From an uncultured Flavobacteriaceae bacterium (GTDB lineage: Bacteria; Bacteroidota; Bacteroidia; Flavobacteriales; Flavobacteriaceae), in the NCBI GenBank assembly GCA_947493175.1, contig CANLQD010000006.1, positions 124,001 through 188,000 of the forward strand: DNA of 64,000 nucleotides, given 5' to 3'. The notes under the pieces are model-generated. The model saw only the letters and a program-made list of their open reading frames with translations, had not been told where the DNA came from and made no database searches. Position numbers and translations under genes: made by a program. Positions 15,722 through 25,094 of this stretch are shown here, in pieces (positions within the stretch are counted from its first letter, which is position 1; every line of letters begins with the position of its first letter).

Positions 15722-16489
15722 CTATTTACCGTCTTGCTCCTCCGCCCACTTTTTAGCCTTTTCGGCCCGTTTAGCCGATCCAGGATGGGAAGAAGTCAAG
15801 GAGCCCTTTCCGCCATCACTACTTAATTCGGCCAATTTCTGAAAAGCCCCTTCCATGGCATGGTAATCGAATCCGTGTTTTACCAAGAACTTGAACCCAT
15901 ATTCATCCGAGGCGGACTCATTCGATTGGGAAAACTGGGCGTTTAAAACATTTTCTACAAAGCCACCGATTTCATCATCGGCCAACACTTTTCCGGCTCC
16001 TGTATTGGCCATAGCGACATCTTTGCCCGCCGAGATGGTATAAGCAGACTGATAGCGTTTTTTGGAATGGCCTAATTTGACATGTCCGATTTCGTGCCCG
16101 ATTACACTTAGCAATTCGGCATCGGTCATCAAATCCATAAGTCCGGCCATGACCCGCACACTCCCATCTGGAGTGGCAAAAGCATTGATATCGACCACCT
16201 CATATACCTTAAAGTTTAATTGGAGTCCGTCTTCGGTCTCAAGCCCCTCTATCAATTTGGCCAAACGGTCTCCATAGGGAGTTCCCATTGCGGCTATAGG
16301 GTTGTTGGCATCCATCCATTCTACAGACTGCAGCGATAGGGCAGCCATATCCTCATCGGATAAGGTGGCCGCTTTGGTCACTTTCTTTGCCGCATCGACA
16401 TTTCCTTTCTTCAATAACTTTTTACCGAATTGCGCTTGGGAAGTAAACCCCATTACTACGACCGCAAATAATAAAATTGATTTTTTCAT
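15722..16489 (-). CDS. Exported M48-family metallopeptidase
   Basis: A 255-residue periplasmic zinc peptidase of the M48C (LoiP/BepA-like) type: signal peptide MKKSILLFAVVVMGFTSQAQ, then NAFATPDGSVRVMAGLMDLM, the zinc motif HEIGHVKLGHS (His132, Glu133, His136), and the third ligand in ESASDEYGFKFLVKHGFD (Glu near 190). The C-terminus has the typical SSHPGSAKRAEKAKKW segment. These enzymes act in envelope protein quality control. A minus-strand -7 box TATCTTTG lies at 16532-16525, 36 bp before the start. Confidence 0.92.
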   Translation of the reverse strand: MKKSILLFAVVVMGFTSQAQFGKKLLKKGNVDAAKKVTKAATLSDEDMAALSLQSVEWMDANNPIAAMGTPYGDRLAKLIEGLETEDGLQLNFKVYEVVDINAFATPDGSVRVMAGLMDLMTDAELLSVIGHEIGHVKLGHSKKRYQSAYTISAGKDVAMANTGAGKVLADDEIGGFVENVLNAQFSQSNESASDEYGFKFLVKHGFDYHAMEGAFQKLAELSSDGGKGSLTSSHPGSAKRAEKAKKWAEEQDGK

Positions 16490-16524
16490 AAATGTTAGTG
16501 TTTTGTTATTAGATTTTTATGCTT

Positions 16525-16532
16525 CAAAGATA
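16525..16532 (-). promoter_or_regulatory. -7 box of the M48 peptidase gene
   Basis: Read on the minus strand the bases are TATCTTTG, an exact TAnnTTTG match, 35 bp before the start codon. No clear -33 TTG is seen. Confidence 0.5.
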
Positions 16533-16646
16533 GAATTCCGAAAAAAACATAACTCCCAGTATTCAGGGAAATCAAATATTCTTCATAAGGCATATGATCA
16601 ACGTGCAAAATCCATAAAAAGTAGAAAATGGCGTTCCTCACCTTCC

Positions 16647-17813
16647 TCACTCCCACCCAAAATTGTCCATCCAGAGCTCCATATTCTTATGGCCGGGGCG
16701 GTAGTTCAAATCGATTCGAAGCTCATAAATGGCTTCCATAGGGTCAAAATCTCCTTTTACCAACTGTAAATCCAGGCTATCGATATAAATCTCGGCACGT
16801 TCCCAAGCGCCTCTTTTGAAATCTTTCAACGCGCTGGAATCCTTTAAAATCTGACTCCAATGCGCTCCTGTCAGGAAAAGGGTTGCGTCCTTAAAATCAT
16901 CGCTTTCCTCTGTTAGGTAGTAATCAAAGTAGATTTTTTTGACCTTGGTAAAATCAACCGGGCTGCCTGTTACTTTATCGAACATGGGAAGAAAGCAGGT
17001 GTATTTCCGTTTGACATCATTGCTATTTTGAATACGAACCGCGTTCGTGCTATTGCCAAACTTATTCTTTGCAAAGGCCTGGCCAGAGGATTCAAAACCG
17101 CGGTACGCCAATATTTGACGAAAATGTGGTGTATCCTCAAAGTCCATCACAAACGGACTCGATACCGTATCGGGTTTGACGGAAAGTGCGGGTACAAAGT
17201 CACCTATGGGAGCTTCTTTCCCCACTTTTATAGCATGTATATAAATCGATGAGCTATCTGCTTGGTGCGTGTTGTAGGGATTCAAGGACAACAGCGAAGT
17301 GTTTGGAATAGGGCTCTTCTCCCCCACCCAGTTCTTGCAGTCGGTGAGGGCTTCTTTTAAATTCACTTTTACACGTATCCATTGGTCATAGTGCCCATAA
17401 AAATTATTGGCAATCTCATGGCATCCTCCAAAATTACCCTTGGTATCCTTATAGTTAAATTTAAGGGCCGTTATCCAGCTTTTCTTGGGAACATAGAGTT
17501 CAAGTTCCAAATAATCCGCTTCCCTAAAATTAATCGAATGGCCGTACAGTTTTTCAAGATCTATGAAACCATCCGAAAATTCTTGATCGGTCGTTACGGC
17601 CAAGGCAGGCTTACCATCCACCTTTTCCAAGGTAACAGAACAACCTGAACACGACAGGGTCCCATCGGTGATCAGTTTTTGATCTAGTGCCTCTTCTCCT
17701 AGCTCAAAAACAAAACTAGCGCGATCGGCGCTTTCAAATTTGTTTCTTGATTCATTTTCATTCTTACATCCTATCAAAGCAAGTATGGATACTAATAAAA
17801 GTGTTCGCTTCAT
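16647..17813 (-). CDS. Unknown lipoprotein with two probable jelly-roll domains
   Basis: A 388-residue lipoprotein (signal and lipobox MKRTLLLVSILALIGC, Cys16). I do not recognise a named family. It seems built of two related halves: residues about 28-200 (FVFELGEEALDQ to SSIYIHAIKVGKE) and about 215-388 (VMDFEDTPHFRQILA to MELWMDNFGWE). Each starts with a short strand, has a central aromatic region about strand pairs such as LELELYVPKK or KKIYFDYYLTEE, and ends in a strand of the form (Y/L)-I/W-x-x-x-I/F-x-x-G/W, the pattern of galactose-binding-like carbohydrate modules. That is inference. Four bases overlap with the upstream pepD gene, so it is co-transcribed with it. Confidence 0.75.
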   Translation of the reverse strand: MKRTLLLVSILALIGCKNENESRNKFESADRASFVFELGEEALDQKLITDGTLSCSGCSVTLEKVDGKPALAVTTDQEFSDGFIDLEKLYGHSINFREADYLELELYVPKKSWITALKFNYKDTKGNFGGCHEIANNFYGHYDQWIRVKVNLKEALTDCKNWVGEKSPIPNTSLLSLNPYNTHQADSSSIYIHAIKVGKEAPIGDFVPALSVKPDTVSSPFVMDFEDTPHFRQILAYRGFESSGQAFAKNKFGNSTNAVRIQNSNDVKRKYTCFLPMFDKVTGSPVDFTKVKKIYFDYYLTEESDDFKDATLFLTGAHWSQILKDSSALKDFKRGAWERAEIYIDSLDLQLVKGDFDPMEAIYELRIDLNYRPGHKNMELWMDNFGWE

Positions 17814-19276
17814 GGTTTTATTTTAGGTGAATCTTTTAAAGTTTCGAGTACAAAACGCCAAAACTTTTGAACCGACGAAATTTGTACCCGTTCATCGGGA
17901 GAATGGGCCCCTAGTATCGTTGGGCCGAAACTGATCATATCCATTTCGGGGTAGTTGCGGCCAAGAATACCGCATTCGAGCCCGGCATGGCATGCCACTA
18001 CCCTAGGTTTTTTCCCGAACAAGCTTTCATATTTTTCTTTAAGTACTTTGAGAATGTCAGAATGTGGGTTTGGTTTCCATCCGGGATAATCACCGCTAAA
18101 ATCGACCATAAGGCCGCCTGCTTCAAATGTCTTCTTTAGCTTATTCGCCAACTCCCACTTTCCTGCTTCCACTGAAGAACGGGTAAGGCAAGCGATTTTA
18201 ATATGTCCGTCGATCACTTCAACCCGTGCGATATTATTGGAAGTCTCTACCAAGTCGGCCATATCCGCGCTCATCTTGTAAACACCGTTATGGGAAACAT
18301 CCAAAGCGTGTAATAACGATTGCTGCATGGTCAAATCCATAATGCTATCGGTCATGTCAATCTCGGTAAGGACAATGGTCAAATAAGGATCCAATGCATT
18401 TCGCTCCTTTTTGAGAGTGCCGGCCAAATCCTCGAAATCTTTTTCAAAAGCCTCTTTTTTAGCATTTTCCACTACTATCTCCGCCATGCTTTCCCTGGGA
18501 ATTGCATTGCGCAAACCACCACCATCAATTTTTGCGATTCGCAACCCGTAATTGGTAGCTCCCTTTTGCAATAAACGGTTCATTATCTTATTGGCATTTC
18601 CCAGTCCCTTGTGTATTTCCATACCACTATGTCCGCCCGACAGGCCTTTTACCACTATATGATACCCTATCCCACCGGGAACCGTCTTCTCTACGGAATA
18701 CGTTCCTGTGGCGGTGATATCGATTCCCCCAGCACAACCAATATCGAGCTCGTCATCCTCTTCGGTATCGAGATTTAATAGAATAGTTCCTTTTAAGAGG
18801 CCTCCTTCGAGCCCCATGGCGCCTGTCATTCCCGTTTCCTCATCAATCGTAAACAATGCCTCCAAAGGCGGATGGATAATTTCGGTACTTTCTAAAAGTG
18901 CCATGATGGTAGCAACCCCCATGCCATTATCCGCCCCCAGTGTTGTTCCCTTGGCTTTTACCCAATCACCATCGATGAACATTTCGATACCCTGCGTATC
19001 AAAATTGAACTGCGTATCATTGTTTTTTTGATGTACCATGTCTAGGTGGGATTGTAGCGTAAGCATCTTTCTGTCTTCCATACCAAGAGTGGCTGGTTTA
19101 CGGATAATGACATTTCCCACAGAATCTTTAAATGCCTCCAATCCAAGCGACTTACCAAATTCGAGCATAAATTGGATGACACGCTCCTCTTTTTTGGAAG
19201 GTCTGGGAACCGCATTCAAATCAGCAAATTTGTCCCATACCGCTATTGGCTCCAATCGACGTATTGCTTCGTTCAT
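17810..19276 (-). CDS. pepD: Aminoacyl-histidine dipeptidase (PepD, M20 family)
   Basis: A 488-residue cytosolic dipeptidase of the PepD type, normal length. Metal ligands and catalytic residues stand in LQSHLDMVHQKN (His80, Asp82), LGADNGMGVATIMALLE (Asp near 119), FTIDEETGMTGAMGLEG (Glu-Glu near 148), NLDTEEDDELDIGCAGG and the C-terminal AHSPDERVQISSVQKFW (His near 461). It hydrolyses Xaa-His dipeptides such as carnosine and other short peptides. The start codon is an ATG (MNEAIRRLEPIAVWD). A minus-strand TATTTTTG box at 19302-19295 lies 18 bp upstream; the DUF3810 gene diverges from the same intergenic region. Confidence 0.94.
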   Translation of the reverse strand: MNEAIRRLEPIAVWDKFADLNAVPRPSKKEERVIQFMLEFGKSLGLEAFKDSVGNVIIRKPATLGMEDRKMLTLQSHLDMVHQKNNDTQFNFDTQGIEMFIDGDWVKAKGTTLGADNGMGVATIMALLESTEIIHPPLEALFTIDEETGMTGAMGLEGGLLKGTILLNLDTEEDDELDIGCAGGIDITATGTYSVEKTVPGGIGYHIVVKGLSGGHSGMEIHKGLGNANKIMNRLLQKGATNYGLRIAKIDGGGLRNAIPRESMAEIVVENAKKEAFEKDFEDLAGTLKKERNALDPYLTIVLTEIDMTDSIMDLTMQQSLLHALDVSHNGVYKMSADMADLVETSNNIARVEVIDGHIKIACLTRSSVEAGKWELANKLKKTFEAGGLMVDFSGDYPGWKPNPHSDILKVLKEKYESLFGKKPRVVACHAGLECGILGRNYPEMDMISFGPTILGAHSPDERVQISSVQKFWRFVLETLKDSPKIKP

Positions 19277-19294
19277 CAGTAGTTACAATTTTCC

Positions 19295-19343
19295 CAAAAA
19301 TACGGCGGCAAAAATTAGTATGGCGCATATTTGACTAATTTTG
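19295..19343. promoter_or_regulatory. Divergent promoter region of pepD and the DUF3810 gene
   Basis: A minus-strand TATTTTTG (19302-19295) faces pepD and a plus-strand TAATTTTG (19336-19343) faces the DUF3810 gene. Both match TAnnTTTG. They are 33 bp apart, so the two promoters share their upstream DNA. Confidence 0.5.
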
Positions 19344-19369
19344 CCCATAGCGCCCTTTTTCTTATTTAA

Positions 19370-20443
19370 ATGATGAAGAAGCATAAACTCAGAAACGGTA
19401 TTGCCCTTAGTATCATTCCCCAGTTCGTATTAGTGAAATGGTTGGGTTCCCATCCAGAATGGGTAGAAACCTATTACAGCAAAGGTTTGTATGTAGCAAT
19501 CAGCCAGTTTTTCAGATGGTCTTTCGGGTGGATCCCTTTTTCTGTAGGAGAGCTGCTATATACCATGCTTGTTCTTTTGGCCATTGGTTATCTTATCAAA
19601 AAAAGAAGGCACATCAAAGCACGGCCCCTTCACTTTCTTAGAAACGTATTGTTAGTGGTTTCTGTTTTCTATTTTACGTTTCACTTGGTCTGGGGCCTTA
19701 ACTATTACCGCCGACCGATTGCTGAAAACTTGGCTATTCAAGATAGTATTACAGGCCCAGAGCTAGATGAACTTACGAAACAGCTTATTGTAAAAACCAA
19801 TCAGCTCCAGTTAGAATTAACAGGGGACAGCACGGCTATGGTGCAGGTACCGTACAACAAAAATGAGATTTTTGAAAAGACCATTCAGGGGTATCAAGAT
19901 TTGGAGCAAAAATTACCTTTCTTACAATACCATCGCCCCAGCATTAAAAAATCGATGTACAGTGCAGTATCCAGTTACTTGGGCATCGGTGGATATTTGA
20001 ATCCTTTCACGAACGAAGCACAGGTAAATGCGCTGACGCCCGAGTTTAGATTTCCGGTTATTAGTGGGCATGAAATCGGACACCAAGTAGGATATTCCGC
20101 CGAAAACGAAACCAATTTTATCGGTTACTTGGTCACCATGCAACACAAAGACCCATATTTTCAGTATTCGGCCTACGCCTATGCCTTAAGTCATTGTTTA
20201 AGTAACATCGCACGTACCGATGAGGAGGCGTTTAAAAAATGGTATGCACAGGTGAACGAGGGTACCAAAAAAAATTACCAAGAGCTTCGGGATTTCTATG
20301 AACGCTATGAGAATCCGTTTGAACCTATCTTTGAATCGGTTTTTAGCACTTTTCTCAAGGCCAACAATCAGGCAGACGGCATACAGAGTTATGGCCGAGT
20401 GGTTAGTTTGCTGGTCGGCTACCATAAAAAATATCCTATTTAA
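19370..20443 (+). CDS. DUF3810 membrane protein with zinc-peptidase-like HEIGH motif
   Basis: A 357-residue DUF3810 protein. Three N-terminal hydrophobic segments (about residues 10-28, 43-75 and 82-105) precede a domain of about 250 residues. FPVISGHEIGHQVGYSAENETNFIGYL contains a gluzincin-like H-E-x-x-H (His234, Glu235, His238) followed about 10 residues later by an E-N-E-T-N segment that could supply the third ligand, so it is probably a membrane metallopeptidase. That reading rests on the motif and is not an established function. No neighbouring gene is co-transcribed. Confidence 0.85.
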   Translation: MMKKHKLRNGIALSIIPQFVLVKWLGSHPEWVETYYSKGLYVAISQFFRWSFGWIPFSVGELLYTMLVLLAIGYLIKKRRHIKARPLHFLRNVLLVVSVFYFTFHLVWGLNYYRRPIAENLAIQDSITGPELDELTKQLIVKTNQLQLELTGDSTAMVQVPYNKNEIFEKTIQGYQDLEQKLPFLQYHRPSIKKSMYSAVSSYLGIGGYLNPFTNEAQVNALTPEFRFPVISGHEIGHQVGYSAENETNFIGYLVTMQHKDPYFQYSAYAYALSHCLSNIARTDEEAFKKWYAQVNEGTKKNYQELRDFYERYENPFEPIFESVFSTFLKANNQADGIQSYGRVVSLLVGYHKKYPI

Positions 20444-20796
20444 AGTGGCCTTGTTGCAAGTTCAAGTATCAAGGGCAAGTTCAAAATTCAAACACAAAGA
20501 TCAGATACAAACCATGCACGGATGACTGATACAAGGATCCTCTATGACGGCCGTATGCGAAAACCCGTTGTTTGAATCATACAACCGCCGGCCTGATCAT
20601 TCATATCCAAATAACAATTACTTGTTTATAAGCATGAATTCCAAACTACTAAGTACGTACTATTCATTACTGCCAACTGAATACTCATTACTGACTACTT
20701 GCCACTAACCAACAAACGTTAAAAAAAGATAGATACTGTTAAAATCCATCTGCTTGCCCTATTTTTAGAGAGACTAATTAACTGATACACTACTAA
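20444..20796 (+). other. Gene-free stretch before the amidohydrolase pair
   Basis: 353 bp without a credible gene. The left half holds phrases such as CAAGTTCAAGTATCAAG and AAATTCAAACACAAAGAT, which recur in altered form at 49250-49310; the right half holds repeated ATTACTG and GACTAC strings (about 20650-20702), also echoed near 49560. A -7-like TATTTTTA lies at about 20759-20766 and may serve the amidohydrolase gene. It looks like degraded repetitive filler plus a promoter. Confidence 0.4.
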
Positions 20797-23748
20797 ATGA
20801 AAATGAGACTGCTCGCGCTCGCACTCTTTTGGTGCAGTGCCTTTGTATTCGCCCAAGAATACTTTCCGAAAAACGATGGGGTCAAATCAGAAAATAACAA
20901 CTACACTGCCTTTACCAATGCAAAAATCTTTGTAACACCGACCCAGGTAATCGATAAAGGCACCTTGTTGATACAACGAGGTAAAATAGTGCAGAGTGGA
21001 AAATCCCTGACTCTACCAAAAAATACGGTCGTAATCGACTTGAAGGGAAAATCGATCTACCCCTCCTTTATAGATATTTATGCTGGTTTTGGCGTTGAAA
21101 AGCCGAAAAAAGCTCCGCGAAACGGACGGTCGGCCGAATACGACGCCTCACGCGAGGGTTTTTACTGGAACGACCATATTATGCCCGAGAACGATGCGGT
21201 CGAGAAGTTCGACTATGACGATAAAAAAGCGAAAGAGTTGCGAAACATTGGTTTTGGGGTGGTCAATTCCCATATCCATGATGGTATTGCCAGAGGTACG
21301 GGGGTACTTGTCGCTCTAAACCCGCAAGGGAACGATGCAGACCGTATTCTTGAAGATCGCTCCGCCCAGTATTTCTCTTTTCAAAAAAGCGTTGCCAAGC
21401 TACAGTCCTATCCTACTTCCTTGATGGGTGCCATGGCCTTAATGCGACAGCTGTATTACGATGCCGATTGGTATGCCAAAGGAAATGTGGAAACCAAAGA
21501 CCGGTCTTTAGAGGCTCTGAATGCCAATAAAACAATGGTTCAAATTTTTGAAGGAGGCGATAAAGGACATGTGGTTAGAGCCGACAGAATCGGTGATCAA
21601 TTTGGAATTCAATATACCATTGTGGGGGGCGGCGACGAATACGAGCGCGTAGCGGATATTAAGGCAACCAATGCTTCCTTGATACTTCCCCTGAATTTTC
21701 CCGATGCTTATGACGTAGCGAACCCTTACGAAGCTGGTTATGTTTCCTTGGCCGATATGCGGCATTGGAATCAAGCACCGGCCAATCCTAAAATATTGGC
21801 TGAAAACGACATCACCTTTGCGTTTACGACCTATAAATTGAAATCGATGGCCGATTTTAAGAAAAGATTGATGAAGGCAATCACCTACGGGCTCCCAAAA
21901 ATCAAAGCATTGGAGGCACTTACCACCGTACCTGCTCAAATCTTGGGAAAGTCGACCGAAATTGGCTCCTTGCAAAATGGCCGATACGCCAATTTTTTAA
22001 TTGTCTCGGGAGATTTATTCGATGAGCATACCGTACTCTACGAAAACTGGGTTCAAGGTTATAAAAACGTAATTAACGACCTTTCTGCAAAGGATATACG
22101 CGGCGAATATACTTTGGCCGTTGGAGGGAAGAACTTTGCACTCTCTCTGAAAGGAACTGTTGAAAAACCAAAAGCAGCGTTGCAGCAAGATACCACAAAG
22201 CTACAGCCCAAATTCAGTTATAAAAACGATTGGATAGAACTTTCTTTCACCGATACCGATAAAAACACCTATCGCCTTACGGGTATGATTACGGGTAAAA
22301 CCGAAACTATCAATGGCAAAGCCGTACTTCCTACTGGAAACGAGGCTTCTTTTAAAGCCATCAAAACAGGCTCTTTTGAGGAGGAGGCCAAAGAGGATAA
22401 GAAACCTGTTTCAAGTCCAGAAACAGTTGCGGTAAAATATCCCAATATTGCATACGGATATGATGCGATACCCACATCGGAAAACGTCCTTTTCAAAAAT
22501 GCCACAGTATGGACCAGTGAGGCGAATGGAATTTTGGAAAATACCGATATACTCGTAAAAAATGGTAAAATCGCCAAAATAGGCACCGATTTGAATGCGG
22601 GTAGTGCCAGGGTAATCGATGCCACTGGGAAACACCTCACGGCGGGTATTATAGACGAACATAGCCATATTGCAGCCTTGTCGATCAATGAGGCCGGGCA
22701 CAATTCAACTGCCGAAGTAAAAATGGAAGACGTTGTCGACCCGGAAGATAAGGGTATCTATCATGCACTAGCTGGCGGCGTTACCTCTTTACAGTTGTTG
22801 CATGGCTCTGCCAACCCCATTGGAGGTCGATCGGCCATTATGAAATTGAAATGGGGCGAGAGTGCCGAAAATATGATCTATGAAGATTCCCCGAAGTTTA
22901 TCAAATTTGCTTTGGGAGAAAACGTAAAACAAAGCAACTGGAACAGTTATAGTCGTTTTCCGCAGACCAGGATGGGCGTAGAACAAGTTTTCACCAACTA
23001 CTTTCAGCGTGCCAAGGAATACGAGGCCAAGAAAAAAAGTGGTCAGCCCTACCGGGTCGATGAGGAAATGGAAACACTTGTTGAAATCCTCAATGGAGAA
23101 CGGTTTATCAGCTGCCACTCCTATGTACAGAGCGAAATAAATATGATGATGAAAGTCGCTGAAAAATTCGGTTTTCGCATGAATACTTTCACCCACATCC
23201 TAGAAGGGTACAAAGTGGCGGACAAGATGGCAGAGCACGGGGTAGGCGGTGGAACTTTTAGCGATTGGTGGGCCTACAAATATGAAGTCAACGACGCTAT
23301 CCCATACAACGCGGCCATCATGCAAAGTCAAGGTGTAACGGTCGCCATCAACAGCGATGATGCCGAAATGATCCGAAGATTGAACCAAGAAGCGGCAAAA
23401 ACGGTCAAATATGGTGGTATGAGCGAGGAAGAGGCCTGGAAAATGGTAACCATCAATCCGGCCAAGCTTTTGCACTTGGACGAACGTACAGGCAGTATCA
23501 AGGTAGGAAAGGATGCCGATTTGGTCCTTTGGAACAACCATCCCCTATCGGTCTATGCCAAAGCCGAGAAAACAATGATCGATGGCGCCATCTATTTTGA
23601 TATCGAGAAAGACAAACAACTCCGTGCATCGGTAAAAAACGAACGAAATAAGTTAATTAATATGATGCTGAACGAAAAAGCAGGAGGTGCTAAAACCCAA
23701 GGACCTAAAATGCGTAAAAAGGAATTGATGCATTGTAATTCGCTTTAA
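20797..23748 (+). CDS. Exported double amidohydrolase-like protein (only C-terminal half keeps metal ligands)
   Basis: A 983-residue exported protein (signal MKMRLLALALFWCSAFVFAQ) made of two amidohydrolase-superfamily halves. The N-terminal half (about 35-430) has the family's outer beta-sandwich and ILGKSTEIGSLQNGRYANF, but the first metal motif is replaced (YPSFIDIYAGFG, with no HxH). The C-terminal half (about 560-960) has HLTAGIIDEHSHIAAL (HxH near 624), RFISCHSYVQSEINMM, FTHILEGYKVADKM and AINSDDAEM, so this half is the likely enzyme. Related flavobacterial proteins are annotated imidazolonepropionase-like; substrate unknown. Followed 59 bp later by a single-domain paralogue. Confidence 0.9.
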   Translation: MKMRLLALALFWCSAFVFAQEYFPKNDGVKSENNNYTAFTNAKIFVTPTQVIDKGTLLIQRGKIVQSGKSLTLPKNTVVIDLKGKSIYPSFIDIYAGFGVEKPKKAPRNGRSAEYDASREGFYWNDHIMPENDAVEKFDYDDKKAKELRNIGFGVVNSHIHDGIARGTGVLVALNPQGNDADRILEDRSAQYFSFQKSVAKLQSYPTSLMGAMALMRQLYYDADWYAKGNVETKDRSLEALNANKTMVQIFEGGDKGHVVRADRIGDQFGIQYTIVGGGDEYERVADIKATNASLILPLNFPDAYDVANPYEAGYVSLADMRHWNQAPANPKILAENDITFAFTTYKLKSMADFKKRLMKAITYGLPKIKALEALTTVPAQILGKSTEIGSLQNGRYANFLIVSGDLFDEHTVLYENWVQGYKNVINDLSAKDIRGEYTLAVGGKNFALSLKGTVEKPKAALQQDTTKLQPKFSYKNDWIELSFTDTDKNTYRLTGMITGKTETINGKAVLPTGNEASFKAIKTGSFEEEAKEDKKPVSSPETVAVKYPNIAYGYDAIPTSENVLFKNATVWTSEANGILENTDILVKNGKIAKIGTDLNAGSARVIDATGKHLTAGIIDEHSHIAALSINEAGHNSTAEVKMEDVVDPEDKGIYHALAGGVTSLQLLHGSANPIGGRSAIMKLKWGESAENMIYEDSPKFIKFALGENVKQSNWNSYSRFPQTRMGVEQVFTNYFQRAKEYEAKKKSGQPYRVDEEMETLVEILNGERFISCHSYVQSEINMMMKVAEKFGFRMNTFTHILEGYKVADKMAEHGVGGGTFSDWWAYKYEVNDAIPYNAAIMQSQGVTVAINSDDAEMIRRLNQEAAKTVKYGGMSEEEAWKMVTINPAKLLHLDERTGSIKVGKDADLVLWNNHPLSVYAKAEKTMIDGAIYFDIEKDKQLRASVKNERNKLINMMLNEKAGGAKTQGPKMRKKELMHCNSL

Positions 23749-23769
23749 AAGATATAAAGAAACAGTAAG

Positions 23770-23789
23770 ATGCCCACATAGGCGGGCAT
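23770..23789 (+). repeat. Small hairpin between the two amidohydrolase genes
   Basis: ATGCCC pairs with GGGCAT around an 8-base loop. There is no T-run, so it is not a terminator; it may stabilise the upstream mRNA end or be a copy of a short palindromic intergenic element. Only one clear copy is seen here. Confidence 0.4.
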
Positions 23790-23807
23790 GGAAGAAAAGA
23801 AGAAGTC

Positions 23808-25094
23808 ATGAAAAAAACAATACTCAGCATCTTTGTAATTTTAAGCCTTTTGCTACAAAGTTTTGCACAACAGACCCCTGCACCCGCGCAAAAAGAAGTC
23901 ATTAGTGTTACGGGTGCTACAGCACATATCGGAGATGGCACCGTCATCGAAAATGCCATCCTGGTATTCGAGGACGGTAAAATTACCGCTCTAGGCACCG
24001 ATGTACAGCCCAAAGGAACCGTTATCGATGCCAAGGGCAAACACCTCTATCCCGGTTTTATAGCCCCTAATAAATCCTTGGGGCTTATAGAAGTTAATGC
24101 CGTTCGGGCCAGTAACGATCAGGACGAAATAGGGGAAATCATTCCCCATGTACGTAGTCTAATTGCCTACAATGCAGAATCGAAGGTGGTTGAAAGTATG
24201 CGTCCCAATGGGGTGCTCATAGGTCAAATAACACCACAGGGCGGCCGTATTTCGGGGACCTCCTCCATTGTACAATTCGATGCGTGGAACTGGGAAGATG
24301 CAGCTGTCAAAGTGGATGATGGTGTTCACCTACGTTGGCCCAATACCTTTCGAAGAGGGCGTTGGTGGCTGGGTGAAGAACGTGGCTACAAGCCAAACAA
24401 TAAGTATCAGGAAGAAGTAACCCAAGTCGCTACATTCTTGCAAGGTGCTGCAGCCTATGGAAAAAGTGCGGCGAAAGAGATGAATCCCGCCTTCGCTGCC
24501 ATGCAAGGCGTTTTCGATGGTTCTCAAAAGCTCTATCTCTATGCCGATGGCGAACGGGAAATTATGGATGGTGTAATGTTGGCCAAAAACTCGGGTGTCC
24601 CCCAAATCGTTTTAGTCGGCGGATACCATGCTTATAAAATTACCGATTTTTTAAAGGAACATGATATTCCGGTGCTGGTACAATTTACCCATAACCTCCC
24701 TGTTTTTGATGACGAGGAATACGACCTCCCTTACAAGCTACCCAAACTGCTTTCCGATGCCGGATTGCTGGTGGCACTTCAAAATGGGGAAGCGAGTAAC
24801 TTTCAGACGCGAAATTTACCGTTCTATGCAGGACAAGTGGTCGGCCAAGGCATGGAAAAAGAAAAAGCACTACAATTGATAAGTGGCAACGCTGCCAAAA
24901 TATTGGGAATTGATGATTTATATGGCACACTTGAAGTAGGTAAAAGTGCCACCTTCTTTCTTTCAGAAGGTGATGCCTTGGATATGCGTACCAACCAATT
25001 GACACATGCTTTTATAGATGGTCGGGAGCTGTCTCTAGAGACCCACCAAACAGAACTATGGAAACGGTATATGGGGAAATATCAAGGAAAATAA
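23808..25094 (+). CDS. Exported amidohydrolase-like protein lacking the HxH metal motif
   Basis: A 428-residue exported protein (signal MKKTILSIFVILSLLLQSFAQ) matching the fold of the N-terminal half of the upstream protein: VISVTGATAHIGDGTVIENA, KGKHLYPGFIAPNKSLGLIE, PNGVLIGQITPQGGRISGTS, VLVGGYHAYKITDFLKEH and AAKILGIDDLYGTLEVGKSA. At the position of HxH it has Asn-Lys-Ser, and the later metal ligands are also missing, so it is probably not a hydrolase by itself. It lies 59 bp after its larger paralogue and is likely co-expressed; a structural or regulatory partner role is inference. Confidence 0.88.
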   Translation: MKKTILSIFVILSLLLQSFAQQTPAPAQKEVISVTGATAHIGDGTVIENAILVFEDGKITALGTDVQPKGTVIDAKGKHLYPGFIAPNKSLGLIEVNAVRASNDQDEIGEIIPHVRSLIAYNAESKVVESMRPNGVLIGQITPQGGRISGTSSIVQFDAWNWEDAAVKVDDGVHLRWPNTFRRGRWWLGEERGYKPNNKYQEEVTQVATFLQGAAAYGKSAAKEMNPAFAAMQGVFDGSQKLYLYADGEREIMDGVMLAKNSGVPQIVLVGGYHAYKITDFLKEHDIPVLVQFTHNLPVFDDEEYDLPYKLPKLLSDAGLLVALQNGEASNFQTRNLPFYAGQVVGQGMEKEKALQLISGNAAKILGIDDLYGTLEVGKSATFFLSEGDALDMRTNQLTHAFIDGRELSLETHQTELWKRYMGKYQGK

